Assembly (NCBI RefSeq): GCF_001039355.2 | Contig: NW_019775397.1 | Span: forward strand, 21,511-85,510 | Reading direction: 5' to 3' | Source: Lingula anatina | Taxonomy: Eukaryota; Brachiopoda; Lingulata; Lingulida; Lingulidae | DNA: 64,000 nt | In this document: piece by piece, positions 14,401 to 22,618 of the stretch | Numbering within the stretch: position 1 is the first letter of the stretch | How the letters are laid out: each line of letters begins with the position of its first letter | Position numbers and translations under genes: made by a program | The notes under the pieces: model-generated | What the model saw: only the letters and a program-made list of their open reading frames with translations | Told to the model about the DNA's origin: nothing | The model's database searches: none

Positions 14401-17400
14401 CACGTCGAACTTGCAAAAGGGAGTATAAAAACCCTTAAAGCTTATCACATGTAAGGCCCACCCAGAGTGGATTGATCCAATAAAGTGTGCTGCCCTAATG
14501 TGAAACACTACAGATAAGACCATGTGGTCACATCCGAAAGCTGTCAGTTTTATCTTATGGATCCAATTACAAGGAGTATTTTTCAGCATTACTATTTATG
14601 GATCCAATGAGACTATTTACCAAATTGGAGCATAAATGTGCTACTGAATATATGTAGTGTAAAAAATTAATTGTAAAAACATGCATGCATAATATATAAG
14701 CATTAACTTGGTTACTGCCCCATGCATCAAATACATGCTGCTCAAGAAGCAAAACAAAAAAACAGAACAATATGATCACAACAGCTATAGCAAAAACAAA
14801 GAGAAAAACAGCAAAGACTAACAGATTTTTGTTACAAACGAGAGATTCAGTCAGCTACCCTACATCATCAGAAATATAGATTTATAGATTCCACTAACAT
14901 ATCAAGAGGAAGAGGTCAGACAATTGGGAGGCAAAGGCCGGGGGGGGGGGGGGGGAATTAAATGATAAGTTAAAAGTAAGAATATAGATATTACCATGTC
15001 CCTTCACCATGAAGTAGGAATTAAAACAAATTAGCCAAATTCATTTGATGTAAATATCATATAGGGCATGTCAATATTATAAGATAATACTTTAAGATAT
15101 CTATTGTATTTTTTAAAAGTTTGATGTAGAAAGCTTGGGCTTTGATAAGTATCAGCATATCTATATCATCTAAAAGCAAATCCAAAGGTCAAATTATTCA
15201 AAAAACAATTAGCCAACTGACAGGTTGATTACAATGCCTTTTCCTTCTATGCATAAAAATTTAATGTGATTGGATGATTTCTAAGAAACAAGTCAGCTTA
15301 TTGGTCACAAAAATTAGTTATAATTTTCTAAAGCTTCAATCTAAAGATACAAGGGTTTTGATTGGCTACATTAAGTCATGTGACAACATACTTCTGGGTA
15401 TCCACCATGTGAGCCACAAGATCTGATTTGTCAGTGGAAACAGCACGTTCCAGGAAAAAGAGTTTTTTCTTGGATTCCGCTCGTTGAGGAGTGGGCCTGA
15501 TTAAAAGTGGATGATAAATAGGTCAAACTTCTCAAATTAGGTCACAGCAACCCCCTAATAATATCACACCGATAAAATGCAATTGATGTTAAAACACAAT
15601 GATCAAATAATATATAAATCCAATCAAATAATACATAAAAATTAATGCAGTAATAAATAATATACATGAGGGCTAAAATCATTTTTCAAAAATTAGCTTG
15701 TTATCACACAACATCAACAAAATACATAAATTTTCCTATTCAAATTGTATATCAGTTCAATTATTGAAACTAATCCTTTATTGGTAAAAGGGCAATTTCA
15801 ATCAAATGATATGCCTTATCAACAGGCTATTTAAAATCTGTTATTCCATAATCACTGGCTGTTATGTAAAGTCACGTTAAGCAACATTTTATAAAATTAT
15901 TCAAGTATTTTAAAAGCTGTGCAAAGAGCATATACATGATCTTTATGAAGCAAAAAAAAAAAAAACAACTTCAACTTGGTAATTTTTAAACTTTTCCCTT
16001 GACAAGCAAGGCATACCTTATCCAGAACCATTGACAAAACTACAATTTATAAACCTGTTTTTGACTTTCCAATTTCTGGGTCAATCCTGTAATGGGGTCT
16101 TTTTTCACAATTATAGCAGAAAAGTGACAAAAAAAAAAAATAAATAAATCAGCACACAACAAACAAAAAAAGTTCTGTGACAGAAGCAGTGACATGTATC
16201 AACGGAAGACTTTAAGGAGTTATTAATTTAACAAACAAACAAATATCTAAACAATTACAAGACAGTATCCTACAAGTTTCATAAACAGAGTACAAAATGC
16301 ACAACAAGGAAAACACTCCATGCATTCAGTTAAGATACAATTATGCTGAATACTAGAAGATGTCTGGCTTAATCACATCTTCTTAGGAGAATATGTTTTC
16401 GTCAAAATTGGTTTGTCTGTTTCTATGCTTGTTAGCCTCATTAAGGAATAAGTTCTGAATGCATTTTTATGAAAATTTTAGGAAAGGTTAAAAATGTTAC
16501 ATCTACAATAAATAAACTAGAGTGTGGGTTCACTAAAGAACTAACGACTATAAGATTCAAAATTTGTTGTTTCCTTTATCAATTCAGGGTAAATATTAAA
16601 AAGTCAACTATTAAAATGAAGTACTATCTCTGTCTTAATCTAAGACCAGTCTTTTGAAAGTGTCTAACATCTTAAATGCAACTGTCAACATGATAACCTA
16701 TACTTCACCGTCCTTGATCTAAATTCCGCTAAATTTAGACAAGAACTGCGAAAAACACATGCTCATTTTGAAAACACCTTATTGATTATGATTTCCTACC
16801 TTTGTTTTTTTTTGTTGTTGTTGTTGTTGTTGTTGTTCAATTCTTGTTCTCATTTACAGTCATTAAATCAGGCATAAAAGGCATCTTATCATACATTTAA
16901 ATGATATACCATATTGTATCTTACATGCATACTATTGAAAACAAAAAATTAATATGCAGGGGTGGGTCGAGCACTGTTTCCTGACAAGGCGAAAATTGAT
17001 TTTTTATCGAAGAAAATTCAATTTGGCAGGATACCTTGAGTTATCAATCTGAAACCAGAGGACCTACTTGTTTTCCACGTCCACTCCCACCATGTCCTTC
17101 TTTTCAAACGGCGCGGAGATCAGCTGCATCTTCTTTTCGAAGGACCTGTCGAGCCTTTTCCCCTCCAAAACCCAGAACAAGGTCATTACAAATTCCTTCA
17201 CCTAGAATATGTGAGAATAAGACGAGATTTAAGGTAGGCTTCCTACAACAGCCCAGCTGTCTTTTTGACTCCATTATTTCGATTCTGAAGGACCATTTTT
17301 ATCAGATTTTTGTTATTTGAGCATATGGAAATCTGATGGTCTTTTACATAACTAGCAAGAAAATGAATTTAGACTCCCTTTTTCAAAATCTGGACTGAAC

Positions 17401-19048
17401 TTCTGATTTAAGGCAAATAATGTGAATTTATTGGTGAATAATAATGCTCTTTTTTTTTGTAGAGATCATTTCAAGCTTAGAAATGCAATCCAATTTGAGC
17501 CAGTTCACATTCACTAAAATATATGACTTCTAGTAGGTACTAATTTCAGCTGTACTATATTACTTTAAATAAATGGACAAACACTATGTACAAAATTTAA
17601 ACAGACCCAATCTATCATCACAATACCTTTTCCTCCAAATCTGGACACTTGTCAATATCAGCGTAGAACCATATATGTGACTTGGGGTCCTTCCCCCTGC
17701 TGCTACTCCGTCTTGACCCTGACGGTGACCCACTGGCCGGAGTAGACTGACCACTGGGTGATAGGTGACCCTGTTTTTTCTGCTGTAAGGGAGAGTCACT
17801 GTTTGGCTGACCTTTCTTGACCGCCAACTGACCACCGGGTACCATACCCGATTTCTTTTCCTCCATCTTTTCCGAGGAATTTACGTCTGATTTGACTAAT
17901 TTTTCACTAATGGAGTCAATTTTTGATATCGCAGTCGTCTCTTCTGGTTCATATCGTAAAGGGTCCTTTATTTGAATATCGCCATTTTTTGTTTTGAGAT
18001 CTCCATCTTTAATTTCAAGTTCCCCAGCTTTAGTTACAAGATCTCCATTTCTAGTCTCAAGATCTCCACTCTTAATTTCGAGATCTCCATCAGGAGTGTG
18101 AGCATTTTCTTTGTCCGATTCGCTATTGGCGTCTTTAGTTTCAGCTGCCACGGTATTAGTACTAGTAGATCCCTGTTTATCACTCCCCTCCCCACCAACA
18201 GATGTCAGCAGTGTGGGGTCACTGGGGTCAGACTGTTGCATGCTGGGAGAACCATCTGTGTTCATCCCAAAGACAACAAGTCTGGAGTCATACATTGTGG
18301 AACTGTATGCGGTTTTTTCGTCCTCGTAGGTTTGGTAAATATCCTCCATTTCCTCGGTGGTTCTTGCTTTCCCAATACAAAGCAGACCCAGAACCTGTAC
18401 AAAGTAAAATACAGGAGGTAAAAAAAAAAAAAAAAAAAAAAAACTGATGACTGACAGGTAAAAAAGTGTTGTTTTTTTTTTTTTCACTTTTTACAAAAAT
18501 TATCCTCCCAGCTGATTTTGTTAATATATTTTAAATATAAGACATGATTATCATATCATTATCATACGTTGACTGATAAAAAGGCATTAAGTTGAGCCAT
18601 CATAACTTGAATGGAAATGCACTTCAATGGAAAATGGTTATTTATAATAAGCATAAAGTCTGCTGGAAAAGAAAGGTGCTATATTGAACCATCACAACAT
18701 TACTGTACTAGAAATGCCTTCAAAGGCAATGGTTTGATACAAAAATCAAAATCGTTTAAGACGGAACAGCAGTAAGTTGAGCTGTCACAACTTCAACATG
18801 AATGCGCCTTCAGTTACCTTTCGGTGTGCCTGAAAATCACCCCACTCATTATTCTCTATTGGATATTGGCTCTTATAGCGCATCCAAACTGTCCTTTGCT
18901 GGTTCGGGACATGTACACACTCTACACGACTGATCCTGTCATAGACACGACCAAAAGACTTGGGTTTTAATTCAGCACCGACCAGTTTAACCAGTATCAG
19001 TATGGACTGGTGGTCCTCTGCTTTCTGACTGTAGTCAGGGAAACTCAT
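895..19048 (-). CDS. TRAPPC9: TRAPPC9 (NIBP/Trs120-type) TRAPPII subunit, 5' part of the gene
   Basis: TRAPPC9 is a subunit of the TRAPPII tethering complex acting at the Golgi. Coding exons (minus strand) are 19048-18818, 18394-17627, 17201-17068, 12750-12605, 11988-11854, 11436-11318, 5690-5622, 2098-2027, 1545-1347 and 988-895, with a candidate extra exon at 15496-15392; the first exon extends non-coding to 19063. All have AG/GT borders and compatible phases. Recognisable family motifs in order are NNEWGDFQAHRK, STMYDSRLVVFG, KRLDRSFEK followed by APFEKKD, KRCQGRLRKHLGDLC, YEGLCSASVI, DDIIEKYKEAI, ASEFLQNVVYINL, FHRKAAFFKRVAAMQ and VLHEVVYCARKLGN. About 690 residues are encoded here, longer than the matching human part because of an insertion of roughly 185 residues in the second exon. 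The donor after 1347 (GTTGGT) is weak. The start codon at 19048 begins MSFPDYSQ, as in the family. The 3' end lies outside the window. Confidence 0.93.
1262..1287. repeat. (CA)n microsatellite beside a TRAPPC9 exon
   Basis: CA dinucleotides with AAG interruptions extend left to about 1208. The tract lies about 60 nt into the intron after the donor of the exon ending at 1347. Confidence 0.9.
2886..4433 (-). CDS. Nested intronless gene of unknown function, 515 aa
   Basis: A single uninterrupted frame lies in the TRAPPC9 intron between the exons ending at 5622 and starting at 2098, on the same strand. I do not recognise the family. The N-terminal 220 residues include a helical, probably coiled stretch (about 150-205: YRKDIQTIYQQFEIACSKK onward) with several cysteines. 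CKCQEC near 225 is a small Cys cluster. Residues 280-400 are strongly basic (RRPRCRRKLEKG, SKRTQKY) and would suit nuclear localisation; the C-terminal 90 residues are rich in Pro, His and Leu. Its length without introns suggests a retrocopy or a true single-exon gene rather than chance. It is not part of TRAPPC9. Confidence 0.75.
   Translation of the reverse strand: MAEERPEDICFNSLFMKCDTTKLRENGNVSNLIADKFKQAIRNDIKICEDSSAVVLEDLSPNEKNFVISDQCLSVPNCEPKLDLTRLDKLADTIENDSRRVSVPYTLISHHPALHMEAYQPIHEIVHERVIAWKNALHEELLRQVALGNEKCFKEAQLYRKDIQTIYQQFEIACSKKLSMCKKRLCTFFDLHKLQLINRTIKELDLEIPDPTTTNGDFALSARCKCQECSIGDDHNQEKPIKAGTSNDVKSTIDGRKCQEKPDPDLGEIAHSFMTGLNNCKSHKRKMPVTFEKDIKMTGGSKGDCLSETPKGTMVRRQSKRTQKYWARRPRCRRKLEKGINKKSGKAKMLFYDSAESVEHLKFSDGLKSEKCNSQHSIGEQSLPRRSKLRKIDVLSRSQGYNTDSSKDGTAVKTIDGVTHQDNTNGHSALIGYANGTEDVHKVFRPVPLRPYHLPLQWPFPQHHLVKNNFALSCHGENTIPQFLSASMDPIPFHTYPVPWSLYATSDNSLSSRLQ
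4640..4975. repeat. About 85-bp tandem repeat, four diverged units with CCAAT boxes
   Basis: The phrase TGACATCTGTTACCTAGGAG recurs at about 4729, 4811 and 4897, with a diverged first unit from about 4645. Each unit also holds a box of the form GACCAATCAGAG (about 4699, 4779, 4867, and GGCCAATGAG near 4948). The array lies 200-540 bp upstream of the start codon of the nested gene at 4433, so it may supply repeated NF-Y-type sites to its promoter. Confidence 0.75.
5442..5488. repeat. (TG)n microsatellite
   Basis: Pure TG dinucleotides, about 23 units, in the TRAPPC9 intron just past the exon ending at 5622. Confidence 0.95.
6652..7431 (-). CDS. DIRS element ORF3: tyrosine recombinase, 259 aa
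   Basis: Motifs of phage-integrase-type recombinases are in order: first Arg in GLLAGQRGQSLHLMD, the H-x-x-R box in TPHSVRAAATSAA, then TAGWSKKDTFARYYEKK with the Trp and the nucleophilic Tyr. DIRS elements use such an enzyme instead of a DDE integrase, inserting a circular intermediate without target duplication. It follows ORF2 by 26 nt on the same strand. The frame looks complete, so the element may be young. Confidence 0.9.
   Translation of the reverse strand: MSERGLQYSALNTARSTLSAFLTIGDSPLGEHPLICRFMKGIFNLKPPIPKTKVIWDATVVLNFLRAWSPVKNLSLKQLTLKVVMLFGLLAGQRGQSLHLMDTRNIDLNKHRVKVSFGDLLKTSRPGYHQTQITVPAYAPDRRLCICVTLTEYLKRTCPLRDKYTALFISYMKPHKPVSRDTLSRWVKCVLKMAGIDTCVFTPHSVRAAATSAAKAANVPLQTILDTAGWSKKDTFARYYEKKIDKSGLFGSKILNKTK
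7458..9686 (-). CDS. DIRS element ORF2: reverse transcriptase, RNase H and C-terminal extension, up to 742 aa
   Basis: The reverse transcriptase shows RVILDLTELNKF, SIDWKDAYFSVPI, LPNGLASAPRIF and the catalytic SYIDDSFLVG. RNase H follows with TSDASTVGWGG, ELELKAAYF and IRIDNTTAV, giving the expected acidic residues. The C-terminal part has EIDLFASRINNK and VDAFTVSWAHKFVYAFPPF, a region conserved in DIRS-like elements and described as methyltransferase-like. The first methionine at 9686 lies inside the overlap with ORF1, so the native start may differ. It would copy element RNA into DNA. Confidence 0.92.
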   Translation of the reverse strand: MGCRGVDPAAAPPLPTGSLQHVQLQKANLQNRKPKPRQKGQKSAKEIEIVSKFDEFMRLAEARSLEAVNNFKAGRLREYFDFWRTMTSDAHILSCIKGVALEFNDMPVQQAVPKPYRFDETKSRLIDQQIQIMLSKSIIQPAQHSSGEFISNIFTRDKKDGGIRVILDLTELNKFIQYHHFKMDTFQTALDLIFPNCYMASIDWKDAYFSVPIRNEDRKYLRFVWNSNLYQFTCLPNGLASAPRIFTKITKVMFAELRKKGFLCSSYIDDSFLVGDKEECEENVMITFEYSEKSGWVTHPVKSRFKPAQQRTFLGFIINSVLMNVTLTPDRIQKMITRISKIIDDNGRVTIRALAEVIGLMVASFQAVEFGKLYYRRCDNFKSLVLQQHAGNYNARVVLPQRCMIDLGWWRDNITTASAPIRRSTPDVVLTSDASTVGWGGTCHGQSTGGNWTVEEQKKHINELELKAAYFTIKAFCSQFTNRHILIRIDNTTAVVYINNMGGKKDHCNEVARELWLWCINRSLFVTAAYLPGAQNIEADAESRTYHDNGEWELDRNIFLKICRLWGKPEIDLFASRINNKVKVYYSWKPDPDCMEVDAFTVSWAHKFVYAFPPFCMMGKVLQKMKVEGVTGIIIFPLWPTQHWYSLLGSMLIDFPVSLFHRDRSVSVIHHPLLNAQDHLPKIRLAAALVSGRRQAQQNFQRQLSGLSRPHGVMAPKNSITVTSNSGFPFVVRGIGIPFMPL
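9545..10849 (-). CDS. DIRS element ORF1, gag-like protein, 434 aa
   Basis: This is the first frame of the DIRS element. The N-terminus is Lys/Ala-rich (KAKAKAKKAS), a central acidic tract contains DDDDDE and later DDEGDIQQQEDELLAELEKE, and the C-terminal third is Gly/Arg/Tyr/Gln-rich (QQQARGRGFQGYSR), typical of a nucleic-acid-binding capsid-like protein. Its 3' end overlaps the RT frame by about 140 nt in another phase, suggesting frameshifting or re-initiation. Identity as gag rests mainly on position. Confidence 0.8.
   Translation of the reverse strand: MEKMSNKQFNLAETVFQSDAEKAKAKAKKASAARVAPNNPKTDKMSASKDGKSAVADNALSCSSASRTSATNATHDDDDDEACFTAPAMKRGAESALCFDSNSMAKRSRIDSEFSNAPFDEFGDHTEAGENYDIDMQLDKLLDPDDEGDIQQQEDELLAELEKEFLAPDEEVGPAIQAKFGELINNMFTSPMSDEKVKALSEKCLRPENCPNICNARVNQEIWDVMNTSARITDIAVSKIGARMVKSVLPIVQVVDQLYQARAEGKNADIPRAIRGCMDSLALMGSAVHELNLHRRNSIKKDLPPRAQRVASKVKDESSLLFGTELQKNLKELAEGEKLGLGGPKKIRSSFAKNPSHAFGSLQQQARGRGFQGYSRLYYPRQMSGEGRWGAAGWTQQQRPHYQQGPYSTYNYKKQTYKTGSQNQGRKDKNQQKK
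11854..12199 (-). repeat. TRAPPC9: Tandemly triplicated TRAPPC9 exon (one intact, one short, one dead)
   Basis: The exon at 11988-11854 (135 nt, phase 1 to 1) carries the conserved GLCSAS motif. A second copy at 12101-12054 has acceptor AAAG, 48 open nucleotides encoding AYKGLCSASIIIMYS and a possible donor GTATAC, again phase 1 to 1. A third copy starts at 12199 and reads AYEG then an in-frame TAG. Flanking intron sequence is duplicated too, with spacing of about 98-113 bp. Confidence 0.8.
12330..12544. mobile_element. Harbinger-like MITE, family M1, copy 1
   Basis: The 215-bp copy has imperfect terminal inverted repeats (ATTCCCAGAGCTTTTAGATC at the left; CTAATATCTGGGAATGGGGT at the right) and the shared interior AGCTATTTAGCGTGAACCCC. 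Flanks TAT/TAA fit a diverged three-base target duplication. It lies in a TRAPPC9 intron. Confidence 0.8.
12751..15391 (-). other. TRAPPC9 intron, mostly unannotated
   Basis: Apart from the MITE at 14138-14352 and a run of 16 G at about 14940, I see no coding exon with usable splice sites. AT-rich sequence of no recognised family fills the rest. Confidence 0.5.
14138..14352. mobile_element. Harbinger-like MITE, family M1, copy 2 (opposite orientation)
   Basis: It is collinear with the copy at 45739-45953 and inverted relative to the copies at 12330 and 38402. It starts near CCCCATTCTCATAGATTAGA and ends near TAAAAGTTGTGAGAACAGAG, in a TRAPPC9 intron. Confidence 0.8.
15392..15496 (-). other. 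TRAPPC9: Candidate cassette exon of TRAPPC9 (35 codons)
   Basis: Between the exons at 17068 and 12750, the minus strand has ATCAG|GCCC and CAGAA|GTATGT flanking 105 nt that is fully open in the frame required (phase 2 in, phase 2 out). It would insert KPTPQRAESKKKLFFLERAV and fifteen more residues before VYRKRCQGR. The flanking exons join correctly with or without it, so it could be alternative. I do not recall a counterpart in vertebrate TRAPPC9. Confidence 0.6.
15497..17067 (-). other. TRAPPC9 intron without recognised genes
   Basis: AT-rich sequence with short A tracts near 15952 and 16130 and a (TTG)n tract at about 16811-16837. No supportable exon or element seen. Confidence 0.5.
17963..18088 (-). 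repeat. TRAPPC9: Six 21-bp coding repeats (GDLEIKx) in TRAPPC9
   Basis: Six consecutive seven-residue units of the pattern G-(D/E)-(L/I)-x-(I/T)-(K/R)-x lie in the second coding exon, within a hydrophilic, Ser/Asp/Lys-rich stretch that separates the conserved YDSRLVVFG motif from WFYADIDKCPDLEEK. It is probably a disordered lineage-specific loop between folded parts. A Ser/Gly/Pro-rich segment follows the repeats. Confidence 0.85.
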
Positions 19049-19154
19049 ACTGGTGTCTTCATGCTGAAATTTAAAGACAAATATTTTGGTAAGAAATCGG
19101 TTACACTAGAAAACTATACAGCAGACATGCATATCTTTATACTCCTATACCAGA

Positions 19155-19197
<43 letters not shown>

Positions 19198-19266
19198 GTG
19201 TGTGTGTGTGTGTGTATGTGTGTGTGTGTGTGTGTGCATGTGCGTGTGCATGTGTGTGTGTGTGGG
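19155..19266. repeat. (TG)n-rich microsatellite
   Basis: Long TG tract with TATG and CATG interruptions, in the first TRAPPC9 intron close to the acceptor of the start exon. Long apparent frames across it on both strands are repeat artefacts. Confidence 0.95.
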
Positions 19267-19876
19267 GGAGGGGGAGGCACAAGTGAGAGAGAGGAGAAAG
19301 ATGAAGAGACAAACTTGTGCAAAATCTCTCTGCTGAACAAAGGAAGGCAAATATAGAGTAGGTGATGATGATAATTTTGCAGCAATATGTAAGGCAAAAA
19401 GATGGTTACATTGTAGCTTCAAGATGTGAACAATTATTTGGAATAGGCTGAATTAAAGGACATGCAGAGATAAGAGAATGAGTTCAGGGAGGGGAGGGGG
19501 GGGAAGCCTTGACAACTCCTCGCCAGTGGTACCTACTTTGATACAACGATCTTCATCTTATCTTCCAAACACAGCAACAGGTTAGTTTGATTCTTTATTA
19601 TGCCAAAGTTAACATTAAATTTAATTTTTAAAGTACAAATAAAAAGGAATTATTTTCCTCTTTTAGCAATTTCCCGACAAGAAGAGATTACAATTTCATG
19701 AAATGTTCAACTAAAGATTGAAATAGGATTAAAAATCTTAAAGACAAGGAAAGGGTATTTATCATTGCACGACTCCTATCTAAACCTTATCTATATCAAG
19801 ATGATTTTTTTCCATTAATTTAACAATAAAATAGTAAAATATTTTGGCGAGTTACAGTATATGCTTGTATGTATAT

Positions 19877-19998
19877 TAGCACGAAAATTCATACGTTAGC
19901 ACTCCTATTGACCTTGTGTTAGCACACTGTGTGTTAGCACAGCCAGTACATATATCAGAATTGTCAATAGGAGTGCTTACGCATGAATTTTCGTGCTA
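19877..19998. repeat. Foldback element with 36-bp inverted arms
   Basis: The left arm 19877-19912 (TAGCACGAAAATTCATACGT and on) and right arm 19963-19998 (ending GAATTTTCGTGCTA) are nearly perfect inverse complements around a 50-bp loop that repeats TTAGCACA. It could be a small MITE; no clear target duplication was seen. Confidence 0.8.
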
Positions 19999-20448
19999 GT
20001 ATGTATATATATATATATATACACTGCACTTTTTAATATTATTCTGTTAAATGCTATTTCTTACTGAAGAGATACGTGTTTTTACATGAAGGGATGGGGG
20101 AGGGGCGCTAACCTTTCAATATCATACAGTACAACAAGACAACGTCATCAATGAACAAATGTCAACACAACACGTCGATAACATTTACGTTTTTTATGTC
20201 ATAAAATACTCCCCAATTTCATTATCGTGTCCGAAAACATTAACTGACATTGCCACACATAATAAATTATTCATAAAACATAATTCTTTGAAGACAGAGT
20301 TATTTCATTCGAAAGAAAAATCAGACAGGTTATTTTTGGCATCGCAGTACTAAACTTGTGATGTAAAGGGTGTATGGTAGTCGACAAAAATGGTCCAGCT
20401 CAAAGTTCAGCCACTTTGTTTCTTAAAATTAAAGGGCACTCAACATAC

Positions 20449-20600
20449 CTGAGCTTCCTGATCATATAATTCATCATCTGCGATGGATAAAGCCCATGCA
20501 GATCTCTAAAGTATATTGCACTGGTGAGTTATAATAAATTTTCTGCTTCATTCAAGTTTTGCGTACGACTTGTTCCGCCATGATGGATTGAAGTCACGCG
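20449..20600 (-). promoter_or_regulatory. TRAPPC9: Putative TRAPPC9 5' UTR exon and core promoter region
   Basis: On the minus strand a good splice donor CTCAG|GTATGTTG lies at 20449/20448, and the acceptor TTTCAG|CATGAAG precedes the TRAPPC9 start exon at 19063. A CATCATGGCGGAAC sequence near 20580 resembles a YY1 initiator-type site and also opens a nine-codon upstream frame (MAEQVVRKT). A second small upstream frame (MKTPV) lies at the start of the coding exon. Placement as the first exon is inference; no transcript data are available. Confidence 0.45.
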
Positions 20601-20779
20601 AAGTCTCGCAAGCTGCGTGACATTTGTATATGTGGCACGAAGGTTTGAGGAGGGGGGGAGGAGGGGAGAAGACAGCCAGAGAGAGAGAGAGAGAGAGAGA
20701 GATGGTATAACACCTCAAAGATAACTCTACTGCTTTCCACTGTTTTTCACATATTGGCTGAGCCAATATGTGACATAAG

Positions 20780-21250
20780 TCCCCCCAAACCACAGACAGA
20801 TACAAATTGCGTGTTTGATAATTAACTTAGGCCTACTGTGGCTTCTGTTAACATGTGCAGACGAATTTGAAGAGGAAAATTAATGAGAACGCATGCACCA
20901 TATTCCCACGCCATGTCATTTGACTGGGTTTAACTGTGATTTTTCTTTTATTCTTTCTATCCTTCTAAGTTCAAATGGCAGGTAAGAGAGAGAGATAGAG
21001 AGAGAGAGAAAGACGATCTGGTAGCCTTTAGGCCCAACTCCACAAAATAACTGTGGTGGCAGGCCTATATTTCTTTAGACTGAGCGCATCAGTCCCTAAC
21101 ACCACAAATTGTGGTTGACTGCTTCAACATTTGCGTGTGTGAGCAGACGAAATTAATGAGAACGCATGCACCTATGTTTTTTTTCCGCCGTGTCTTTGAA
21201 TGGCTTTTAACGCGATATTTCTTTCATTCTTTCTATCGTTCAAAGTTCAA

Positions 21251-21289
<39 letters not shown>

Positions 21290-21521
21290 AAGACGATATA
21301 GGGCCTACTGCTATGACTCCTCAAAATAACTGTGCTGCTTTCGACTGAGCCCAGAAGTTCCTGACGCCACAAACACAAGCTGTGGTTGACTTCTTCAACA
21401 TTTTGCTCCTATGAGCAGACAAAATTATGGAGAAAATTAATGAGAACGCATCACACGCACCATATTTCTTCGCCGTGTCATTTGAATGGATTTTTCTTTC
21501 TTTTTCTTTCTACCTTTCAAG

Positions 21522-21579
<58 letters not shown>

Positions 21580-21600
21580 GACTTAAATACCAGTAGCTAG
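20780..21600. repeat. Triplicated 0.27-kb unit with GA tracts between the divergent genes
   Basis: ATGAGAACGCATCA/GCATGCA phrases recur at about 20883, 21156 and 21440, each followed by a CC(G/A)TGTC-TTTGA phrase, TTCTTTCTA and then a GA tract (20986-21010, 21254-21286, 21523-21575). Another GA tract is at 20681-20701. The unit period is about 273-284 bp. The region separates TRAPPC9 and the TLCD-like gene, which are transcribed away from each other. Confidence 0.8.
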
Positions 21601-22618
21601 GCCTAGGGCCTATCAGTCGAGGGGTGCGTTGCACTTAAACCTTAAACCCAGGCACCTTGTTATAATTAATACTAAAAGTTATGACCCCATCATAATCAAG
21701 TTATCACATCAAAGTTGGACTTTGCATCTCATCTTGTAAACAAAATATACCTGTGACGTGGCTCGAACGTTCTGGATCAGACAGTAGGCCTAACTAGGGT
21801 TGTTCTCTGCCCTTTTTGAAACATTATTTTCTTTGAGGAATAAAAATTTTATTGCAAAATCAAAGTCTTATCTTCTTTTAGTTTTACACGATCTTGTAAA
21901 GATAAACACCACAAAAAAGTATGATTTTATCGGAGAAAAACGAAAACGGCCTGAGGACTCCCACAAAACAATTAAGTCCTATTTTTTTCGAATTCATATT
22001 TGGTCTAGTAAGCTATGCACCAAATTAATTACTTGTCTACATATTTAACTAGTAAGATAAAAAAAGTATTGACAATAAGTCACAACAAAGACTTTGATCT
22101 ACTATCCAAAATTCTCACGATGACTTGAGCTCGCCAACGGTCTGAGAACGTGACGGTGCTCTCGGACTATGCCCAGAGCTGCGTGCACTAAGACAGCATT
22201 TAAACTTGGGATGGCTGATCTTGTAAATAAACATAGATTGTTCCTGAACTCTGTCACTCTTAGCCTCAAGCCTAACCTGAACAATAGCTAGAGTAGGACA
22301 GAACGACTTGAAACTCTCAAAAAGCGGCTTTGCCCGTCCAGTGCAGCAAAAAAAGACGCCGTCGTCACAACCGTGATTATTTTTGGAAAAAAATTCTGTT
22401 CAGTGTTCTTCGGTGTGGTTTTCTGCGTGGGGCTACTTTCTAACTGAATAATGCACGGCGAATCCATGGACTGAATTATTTGCGCCAGAGGTCCGCAAGG
22501 TGACCATACACTGAGGAGAACGACACCACACAGAGTGGTTGCCCAATAATTTATGGACAGATCTTTGCTTTAGACCTAACAGACTATTTATTGGGGTTGA
22601 ACAAACTTTTAATCAACA
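21600..22618. other. Intergenic region upstream of the TLCD-like gene
   Basis: No frame with support. CG dinucleotides are more frequent from about 22100 to 22520 than in surrounding DNA, compatible with a promoter, but no TATA box or other clear site was identified. Confidence 0.4.

Noticed and set aside
17036-17320. 94-codon plus-strand frame
   Set aside because: It is the antisense shadow of TRAPPC9 exon 17201-17068.
19010-19422. Cys/Val-rich and His/Thr-rich frames
   Set aside because: They are translations of a TG/CA microsatellite.
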